From Archangium lansingense (GTDB lineage: Bacteria > Myxococcota > Myxococcia > Myxococcales > Myxococcaceae): DNA of 64,000 bases. The notes beneath the pieces were generated by a model. The model did no database searches. It was not told the origin of the DNA and worked only from the letters and a program-made list of their open reading frames with translations. The stretch's first letter is position 1, and each line of letters opens with the position of its first letter. The position numbers and the translations under genes are program-made. This document shows positions 58,178-64,000 of the stretch, piece after piece. The stretch lies in assembly GCF_026626635.1 (NCBI RefSeq), contig NZ_JAPNKA010000001.1, positions 7,998,001 through 8,062,000 of the forward strand. Reading direction: 5' to 3'.

Positions 58178-60340
58178 TCACAAGCCCCGCCGCTCGAGGA
58201 ACCGTTCCAACGCGAGCACGATGCTCTCAGAACCACTGCCCGGCACGTAGGCAAGCCGATCCCTCACGGAGTCGAAGGCCCGGTACACCGCGTGGCTGAT
58301 GGTGGACCAGACGAGCAGGATGACATCCGCTGAGGCCGCGTCCCGCGTCGCCGCACCTGCGGCCTTGTCGGTGACCACCACCACCTTCCCGCTGAATCTC
58401 GCCTGGATCTGCGCCGCGGCTTCCTTGGCCTGGCGCTCCTGCCGGGACACGATGGCCACCTTCTTCAGTCCGGCCACCGCGAGGGGATCGGCACGCACGC
58501 CCGGGCCTTCTCGTGGCGGCAGGAAGGTATCCAGCAACTCCTTCGCCGCTCCGAGCCGCTGCCCGATGGAGCGCCAAGCGCGCCACTCTCCAGCGGTGAG
58601 CGCCACCTCCTGCCGGTGCAGCAGTTCCGCCCCTTGTGTCCACAGCGCCAGGCACGCGGAGTCCCCGGGCACATGGGGTGAGACGAGACTGAGCGCCTCG
58701 AGCAGGAACAAGAGGAGGCCCTCACCCGGACGCTGGGACCACCAGGACTCCACTTCCTGCACCAATGTCCGCTCGGAGCCAGGATGGAATGCCAGAACCG
58801 CGCTCGCGAGCAGGAGGAAGAGCGCCGCGTCCTCCCGGTTCAACGAGCCCTTCTTGCGCGCGGTGAACAACCGCAGGAACTGCGGAAACAGGCTGGCATG
58901 GCGTGGCGAGGGAAACTCGAGGTCCACGCGCAGGTCGTTGATGAGAGCGACGAGGACGCCCAGGGAGCCATCTCTCGCTCGCGGGTCCGCGTCCAGCGCG
59001 GGGTCCGTGAAGGACTCCTCCAGGGAATCGAGCAGCTCGCGGAAGGACTCGAGCGGCAATTCCACCGCCGAGGGACGTGCCTCCGCGTCCAGGAACTGGC
59101 CCACCACCGCCCAGTTCCCATCCCGCATGACCTCCAGACATTCTTTCCAGGAGGTGGGGGCCAACGCGACGGGCTCCCCGGACAGCGCACGCGCGACCCT
59201 ACGTAGCGTGGCGGACAGCTCCGGATTCACCCGGGATTGCAGTGTCTCCGCCAACTGATGCAGGAGCTGCACCGAGGAGAGACCCTCCTGGGCCGCGGAG
59301 AGCAGACGGATGCCGACTTCCTGCTGGGCCCGCGTGTCATGGTGACCTCGCGCGGCCTTCCATTGTTCGTCCAGCGGGGGCTCGACCCGGACCGGCTCCT
59401 CTTCGGCCACTAGCGGCCGCAGCAGGGGCTCGAGGAAGGGATCCGGAGCGTCGCGCAATAGTTGCGCCGCCTGTTCCCCTTGCTGGAGGTGCCATGCGCG
59501 GTAGCCCAGGCTGCGCCGCACTTCCACTCCGTCCTCCGGACGGCAGGAGGGCAGAAGCTCGGAGAGAAGTGGATGCACGGAGGCGACATAGGCCCGAGCT
59601 GCACCCTCCACGTCTCCGCACGCCTCGAACGCTGCCAGGAAATGGCCATGAAAACCGCGCACGAGCGCCAGCCGGACGCGGTGGGGCATCCTGATGCGCA
59701 CCAGGTCCGCGACCGCGGAATAGGTCGCGATGCGCTCCCACTCCCGGAAGTGGTCCCACATGCGGAGCCGCATGGAGTGGGTATTCACGGCACTGTCCAG
59801 CAGATGCCGATCGATAATGCGAATCGCATCCTCCGCTGAGTCGTGCTCACCGGCGGCCAGGGCGGTCGCGAAGCGCAGGCGAAGCTCCAACAGCGAGGGC
59901 GCCTGGACGAAGGTATGCACGGGCCGGCGTGACTCCAGGCGGCGCATCGTCTCCAGCTTGTGAGCCACCCAGTCCAGGCTCTTCCGGGGACTCTTCCAAC
60001 GGAAGTAGCCCGCGGGCGACAACGAGAGCAGGAGGGCACTGAGCTCCCCGCCTTGTGCCGTGGTGCGGGTGCCCTCCTCCCAACCGAAGCTTGGCAGGAG
60101 CCACGCCCGGAGCGCGTCGATGGAGGCCCGCAGTTCCTCGGCGCTCGGTGCCACCGTGCACCACGACACCTCGGAGTCCTTCAAGTACGGCAGGGATGCC
60201 GGCCCCCCTTCCAGGAAAACCTGGAGGGTGCTTGCGAGCGGATGCCCCGCGGGAACCCCACCCGTTACGGGCAGCTTCCAGGTCGAGGGCCAACTGGCCG
60301 ACAACGTCTTCAATACCTGTGCGCGTGTTGCCTCGGTCAT
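58178..60340 (-). CDS. Third protein of the helicase-PLD module (DpdD-like candidate)
   Basis: This encodes 720 residues from the ATG at 60340, which overlaps the PLD stop by ATGA (GGAG upstream). It is a large, mostly helical soluble protein. The last ~95 residues form a compact alpha/beta domain: KKVAIVSRQERQAKEAA, GKVVVVTDKAAGA, ASADVILLVWSTISHAVYRAF, YVPGSGSESI. This resembles DUF2325-type domains. Dpd systems contain a large accessory protein, DpdD, and I suggest this is its counterpart from position and size, not from certain homology. It ends the operon. Confidence 0.5.
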   Translation of the reverse strand: MTEATRAQVLKTLSASWPSTWKLPVTGGVPAGHPLASTLQVFLEGGPASLPYLKDSEVSWCTVAPSAEELRASIDALRAWLLPSFGWEEGTRTTAQGGELSALLLSLSPAGYFRWKSPRKSLDWVAHKLETMRRLESRRPVHTFVQAPSLLELRLRFATALAAGEHDSAEDAIRIIDRHLLDSAVNTHSMRLRMWDHFREWERIATYSAVADLVRIRMPHRVRLALVRGFHGHFLAAFEACGDVEGAARAYVASVHPLLSELLPSCRPEDGVEVRRSLGYRAWHLQQGEQAAQLLRDAPDPFLEPLLRPLVAEEEPVRVEPPLDEQWKAARGHHDTRAQQEVGIRLLSAAQEGLSSVQLLHQLAETLQSRVNPELSATLRRVARALSGEPVALAPTSWKECLEVMRDGNWAVVGQFLDAEARPSAVELPLESFRELLDSLEESFTDPALDADPRARDGSLGVLVALINDLRVDLEFPSPRHASLFPQFLRLFTARKKGSLNREDAALFLLLASAVLAFHPGSERTLVQEVESWWSQRPGEGLLLFLLEALSLVSPHVPGDSACLALWTQGAELLHRQEVALTAGEWRAWRSIGQRLGAAKELLDTFLPPREGPGVRADPLAVAGLKKVAIVSRQERQAKEAAAQIQARFSGKVVVVTDKAAGAATRDAASADVILLVWSTISHAVYRAFDSVRDRLAYVPGSGSESIVLALERFLERRGL

Positions 60341-60873
60341 TGCCGCTCCAGCAACTCCCAACGCCGGTTGAACTCCAGGTAGGCTCGAGCGATCCGCCCT
60401 TCTCCGTCCGAGTCGCTCTCCGCGTGGTAGGTGACCTTCTCGCCGTTCACGTACACGCCGTTGTGGGTCAGGTTCATCGACCCTTCCAGGTAGAAGCCCG
60501 GCGCCAGGATGCCCTTTTCGTGAAAGCCGTCTCCGGCCAGCCGGTGTTCCACGCCACTCGAGCGAAGCCCCGGCGATTGAAGGAAGGCCAGGGACACGGC
60601 CTGCGCGGTGGACACCATCCGGACGGGCCGGCTCCGCGCGAGGTGGACGAGGTAGTCCGCGAAGGAAATCGCCTCCTGGTCGGAGAGGTCCGGCAACAGG
60701 AACTCGAAGTCACGGAAGGCGTTGCGCGCCACCGTAAAGTTGGTGATCCAGGGGCTGCAGAAGTATGCCGGCCTGGCATCGTCCGTCCGCAAGAGCAGGG
60801 CCATCAGTGCCGAGCCCAGCAGGTCCGGCAGTTGGCGGCCACTCCCATGAGACCAGATGTCACGACTGGCCAT
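60337..60873 (-). CDS. Phospholipase D-like nuclease (DpdK-like)
   Basis: This encodes 178 residues (AGGAGG upstream). It is a PLD-superfamily protein with a single active-site motif: FHEKGIL (His and Lys of the HKD type) followed by EGSMNLTHNGV, the family's Ser/Asn element. Small PLD proteins next to a large helicase occur in Dpd systems (DpdK) and in DISARM (DrmC). The size and the DpdJ-like neighbour favour DpdK. It overlaps both neighbours (14 and 4 bp), so the three are co-translated. Likely role: cleavage of unmodified foreign DNA. Confidence 0.65.
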   Translation of the reverse strand: MASRDIWSHGSGRQLPDLLGSALMALLLRTDDARPAYFCSPWITNFTVARNAFRDFEFLLPDLSDQEAISFADYLVHLARSRPVRMVSTAQAVSLAFLQSPGLRSSGVEHRLAGDGFHEKGILAPGFYLEGSMNLTHNGVYVNGEKVTYHAESDSDGEGRIARAYLEFNRRWELLERQ

Positions 60874-63800
60874 GCACGGCCTCCTTCAACTGCAGCGTGA
60901 ATCTCCACCCTTCGGCGGTCCTCTCCACACGTGACAGGACAATGGGCAACAGGAGATGACCGATCTCCACCTCCTCCGCGAGCAGGGCCTGCACACCGGC
61001 CGCTACCCGGGGCCCTCCCTCCCACCGGACGAGGACCCGGACATGCGCCCCGGCACGCAGTCCCCGCCGCACGGACGCCAACCAGTGCTCCGGCTCGGCA
61101 TCCACGTCGATCTCCTGAACGGCCCATCCCAACATCCGCCGGGCCAGCGCGCGCGAGGGCCTGCCGAACGGGTTGTAGCGATTGGGCTGATCCAGACACT
61201 CGCGACAGCTGTCCTCACAACCCGGGAACAGGAGTTGCTGGACGAGCGCGTGCATTTGCGAGGCCTGTGGCACCTGCCCCTCGCCGAGTTCTTGGAACAG
61301 CGCGCCCAACCGCCGGCTCCCCGAGGGAAGACGGATACACAGATAGGAGAACACCCGCGGGTCCACCGAGATCCCCAGGCGATGATTCGTCCGGCGCCAG
61401 ATCCGGTTGAGCAGGAACATCGCGGCATCCGTGCGGGGTGAGCTCGCCGGGCGCAGCAGCCGACTCATGACCGAGACGGTGGTCGCTCGCGTGGGGGGAA
61501 GACCCGCCCTTGCCAACTCCCTCCGCAACACATCCCTCGCGGCCTCCATTTCGGCGAAGTCACGCGCTTCGCGCACCGCCAGGAAGGCCTCCTCTAGAAC
61601 GCGTGGCTCGCGCGTGCTCGCCTCATTGGCTTGGAGCAACCGGCGCGACTGCTCATCGCGCGCGCAGAACGACAGCGCATGGCGCAGCGCTTCGTGAAAG
61701 AATTCCGGCTCCCGGCGCATCGCCTGAACCACCTGTTCCATCTGACCGAGACCCCCGGAGTGCAGTTCGGTCAGGTGGACCTCGGCCGCCCCATCCTCCC
61801 GCCACGTCACGTCCACTTCGAGGTCATCTTCGGAGACGTCCGGTATGGCGCGCACGGCAGCCACCCGCAGAGCCTGGGCGATCGCCGCCATCGCGCGCTG
61901 ACGTGCCCACGTCCGGAACGCCTCGGTGGGGGCCTCCCACAGGCAGCGCTCCAACTCCTCGATGCGCTGCACCAGATGGGGGTCCCGCCAGAGCGCCATC
62001 ACCCGGGCCTTGAGCCGTCCCTCCTCTGGATCGTCGGAATCACTCGACTCCCGGACCTGGAACATGCTGTCCAGCACGCGCTCCGCCGCCTTCTCCCGCA
62101 GGCCCTGCAACCGTTGCTGTGCCTCCGGGAGTGAGCAGCGCTGGGTCCGCGCGGTCGCCGCGAGCGAGCCCACGGCCGTCTGGCTCAACCACTCGGCGAG
62201 GAAGATATTCAGCCCGAGCTCCTGCTCGAAGAGGTGCAGGAGGTAATCCGGCCTCAGCCGCGCCAGGGAGCTCTCGTCCCACTCCCCCAAATCCCGCAGC
62301 CGGGGCCCCTCCAGGCGGAAGACCATCCCGTCCACGCGCTGCTGGAACCCCACCGCCTGGGGCACGACACTCCCCTCCTCGGACTTCTGGAGGACGAAGG
62401 TTTCCTGAAGGGGCTCCTCGCGGCGCCGAAGAATCTCGAAGTCGGCCTGGTGAGTGTAGCGCAGCAATTCAATGCCCGAGCCGTCCCGGTGCAGGTGCGC
62501 TTCACAGGAAGCCACCAGCGAGCTCCAGGGCTCGTCCAGGAGAACCGGGACACGCTGCCCGCGTCCCACCGGCCGCAGCCGGCTGCGCCAGCGCCAGGTC
62601 GCCCTGCTCGTTTCCTTCACATTCGCGGGCACCTGCGTCAGGGCCACCCGTTGGACCTGGTACACCTGGAAACCATCCTCCGAGCCCAGGGAGATCGCAT
62701 CCGGGAACGCCTCATGGATGGGCGCCGACTCGAGTCCCTCCAGCAGCTTCGGGGAGAGCGAGTGCCAGTAGCCGCGCTCCCGGGGCCCCGTGGCGTAGCG
62801 CTTGGAGACATGGCCGGGACAGGCCTCGAAGAGGGCCCGTGCCAGACTCAGACTCTCCTCCCGTTTGGGCGGCTCTCCTGCCGGGCGCGGGAAGTGGAGC
62901 CGGCTCTCGGCCACCTCCAGATCCGCGAAGGTGGCCGAAGGGAGGAACTCTGGCAATGGCCGCTTGAGGCCCTGGTCCTCTACCGCATTCGGCTCCCTGG
63001 CGAGGGACCAATCCGACTCGAGCTTGCGCAGGAGGGTGGGAATGACCCTCGTCAGCAGGGGACGCGGTTCCTCCCAGAGGATCGCGTCCAGGGCTGCCTC
63101 CTCCAGGGGTTCGTTGCCGCGGCCCCGAGGGAAATGGAACGCGCGCGCGAGCTCCCGCCGGAAGCGCCGCCATTGAGGCCCCATCTCCAGGAAGTCCTGC
63201 AGCAGTTGGATGACCCTCTTCTGGGCCGCCCGCAGCCACTGCCCGCGCCGGCCCAGGTAGAGATAGGAACTGCCCTGGTGGACGACCCGGCCAATCCAAT
63301 CCACCAGGAAGGCCGTGGCCTGGATGCGCAGCACGTACGGGTTGGTGACAGGCAGGAATTGGAGGTCCACACGCGGTTGGAAGTACTGGTCCGCGTGTTG
63401 GAAGGCCCAGCGGTCACTGCCGTAGTCCGAGAGGACCAGCACCGTCCATGGCCTCGTTCCGCGCCGCCGCCCGGCGCGGCCCTTGCGCTGGATGAACGAG
63501 GACAGCGAGCGTGGCCGCTTGTGGTGCAGGGTCGCCGCGACCTCCGGATCGTCGTAGCCCACCTCCAGGGAGGAGGTCGCCACGATGATGTCCGAGGCCG
63601 TGTCCACACCGGGATCCTGCGAGGAGCACCGGGTGACACGCAGCGACTGGTTCAGGTCGTAGCCGAGCTCGCGGGGGAGTTCCCAGATCTGCCCCGCCTG
63701 CTCCATCCGGCGAAGCGTGTCCGTCTCCACCGACTCTGGAGGCATGCGGTGCCCGGGATGGAGCCGCAGCAGCGCCAGTCGCTGGCGTTCGGCGTCGGCC

Positions 63801-64000
63801 ATGTCCGCCATCCACCGGTTGAGTGTGTCCAGGTTGTCGCTGAAGCCGAAGACCCGTCGCGCGTAGAAGACATCCGAGGACATGGAGTCCTCGCCGCGTG
63901 AGCGGTGAGCCTGCCGCGGCGTCTGCACACGTGCGAGCAGCATTCCGGTCTGGATGGAGGTGGCCAGGAGGCTCGCGGCGGAGGCCGGCTCCCCCTTCAG
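60860..64000 (-). CDS. DEAD-family helicase, C-terminal two thirds (DpdJ-like), 5' partial
   Basis: The frame is open to the right edge; the residues before the first Met at 63943 (SAASLLATSIQTGMLLARVQ) still look coding, so the N-terminal ATPase motifs lie outside. Visible helicase motifs are VFGFSDNLDTLNRW (IV region), DIIVATSSLEVGYDDPEV (V) and FIQRKGRAGRRRG (VI). The ~800-residue remainder is family-specific and ends with a possible zinc site FPGCEDSCRECLDQPNRYNPFG. This fits the large DpdJ helicases of 7-deazaguanine DNA-modification systems; DISARM DrmA or other DUF1998-associated helicases are alternatives. Confidence 0.65.
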   Translation of the reverse strand: MKGEPASAASLLATSIQTGMLLARVQTPRQAHRSRGEDSMSSDVFYARRVFGFSDNLDTLNRWMADMADAERQRLALLRLHPGHRMPPESVETDTLRRMEQAGQIWELPRELGYDLNQSLRVTRCSSQDPGVDTASDIIVATSSLEVGYDDPEVAATLHHKRPRSLSSFIQRKGRAGRRRGTRPWTVLVLSDYGSDRWAFQHADQYFQPRVDLQFLPVTNPYVLRIQATAFLVDWIGRVVHQGSSYLYLGRRGQWLRAAQKRVIQLLQDFLEMGPQWRRFRRELARAFHFPRGRGNEPLEEAALDAILWEEPRPLLTRVIPTLLRKLESDWSLAREPNAVEDQGLKRPLPEFLPSATFADLEVAESRLHFPRPAGEPPKREESLSLARALFEACPGHVSKRYATGPRERGYWHSLSPKLLEGLESAPIHEAFPDAISLGSEDGFQVYQVQRVALTQVPANVKETSRATWRWRSRLRPVGRGQRVPVLLDEPWSSLVASCEAHLHRDGSGIELLRYTHQADFEILRRREEPLQETFVLQKSEEGSVVPQAVGFQQRVDGMVFRLEGPRLRDLGEWDESSLARLRPDYLLHLFEQELGLNIFLAEWLSQTAVGSLAATARTQRCSLPEAQQRLQGLREKAAERVLDSMFQVRESSDSDDPEEGRLKARVMALWRDPHLVQRIEELERCLWEAPTEAFRTWARQRAMAAIAQALRVAAVRAIPDVSEDDLEVDVTWREDGAAEVHLTELHSGGLGQMEQVVQAMRREPEFFHEALRHALSFCARDEQSRRLLQANEASTREPRVLEEAFLAVREARDFAEMEAARDVLRRELARAGLPPTRATTVSVMSRLLRPASSPRTDAAMFLLNRIWRRTNHRLGISVDPRVFSYLCIRLPSGSRRLGALFQELGEGQVPQASQMHALVQQLLFPGCEDSCRECLDQPNRYNPFGRPSRALARRMLGWAVQEIDVDAEPEHWLASVRRGLRAGAHVRVLVRWEGGPRVAAGVQALLAEEVEIGHLLLPIVLSRVERTAEGWRFTLQLKEAVHGQS

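Noticed and set aside
60337..64000. DISARM (DrmA-DrmC) as first choice for the helicase-PLD pair
   Set aside because: No DUF1998 DrmB lies between them, the PLD protein is small, and the 720-residue third protein is not a DISARM component; kept only as an alternative.

Overview
The window is GC-rich, densely coded DNA that looks like a chromosome segment of a myxobacterium of the Cystobacterineae type (Archangium, Cystobacter or Myxococcus relatives). The reasons are strong G/C third-position bias, many secreted lipoproteins and peptidases, a long Ser/Thr kinase fused to an AAA ATPase and TPRs, TPR-rich signalling proteins and a large peptidoglycan-lytic lipoprotein. The assignment rests on gene style, not on a marker gene. 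No rRNA, tRNA, CRISPR array, transposase or phage gene was seen.

Layout. 0-2.4 kb: the end of an unknown gene, a HEPN protein with an unfamiliar overlapping partner, a DUF4261 protein and a fibrinogen-domain remnant. 2.4-6.4 kb: rRNA methyltransferase RlmI overlapping a HAD phosphatase, then a thermolysin-family lipoprotein. 6.9-9.2 kb: a protein joining a trypsin-like protease to a zinc-dependent P1-nuclease/phospholipase C-type domain. 9.2-16.7 kb: lipase, CorA-like transporter, hydrolases, a MmyB-type regulator and a Tat-exported esterase. 17-23 kb: a DXD glycosyltransferase with two zinc-knuckle-like motifs, a Lys/Ala-repeat protein, a TIR-TM-TPR-PDZ protein and a secreted propeller-like protein. 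23-32 kb: sulfurtransferase SseA, a PafA-like phosphatase, the kinase-AAA-TPR protein, and a TetR/crotonase divergent pair with a clear palindromic operator.

32.2-41.9 kb is bounded by two cobalamin riboswitches facing each other. The left one leads a tightly overlapping operon: two class III aminotransferases, an aldehyde dehydrogenase, a two-subunit CoA-transferase, a thiolase and a small unknown gene. The order suggests amine or amino acid to aldehyde to acid to acyl-CoA to thiolytic cleavage. The right one leads a single lipoprotein gene. The whole block is therefore probably off when B12 is plentiful.

42-50.2 kb is an envelope operon resembling ydbH/ydbL: an AsmA-like protein apparently split by a frameshift, a DUF1318-like lipoprotein and a propeller-TPR protein. 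50.4-58.1 kb holds a cupin lipoprotein, an M23 plus GH25 peptidoglycan hydrolase with 13 wall-binding-like repeats, DUF5995 and YvbH-like genes, a metG remnant beside a palindromic repeat, and a CxxCH lipoprotein. 58.2-64 kb (minus strand, running off the right edge) is a helicase, PLD and third-gene module that best fits part of a Dpd (7-deazaguanine DNA) system. A second copy of the palindromic repeat lies at 31.2 kb.
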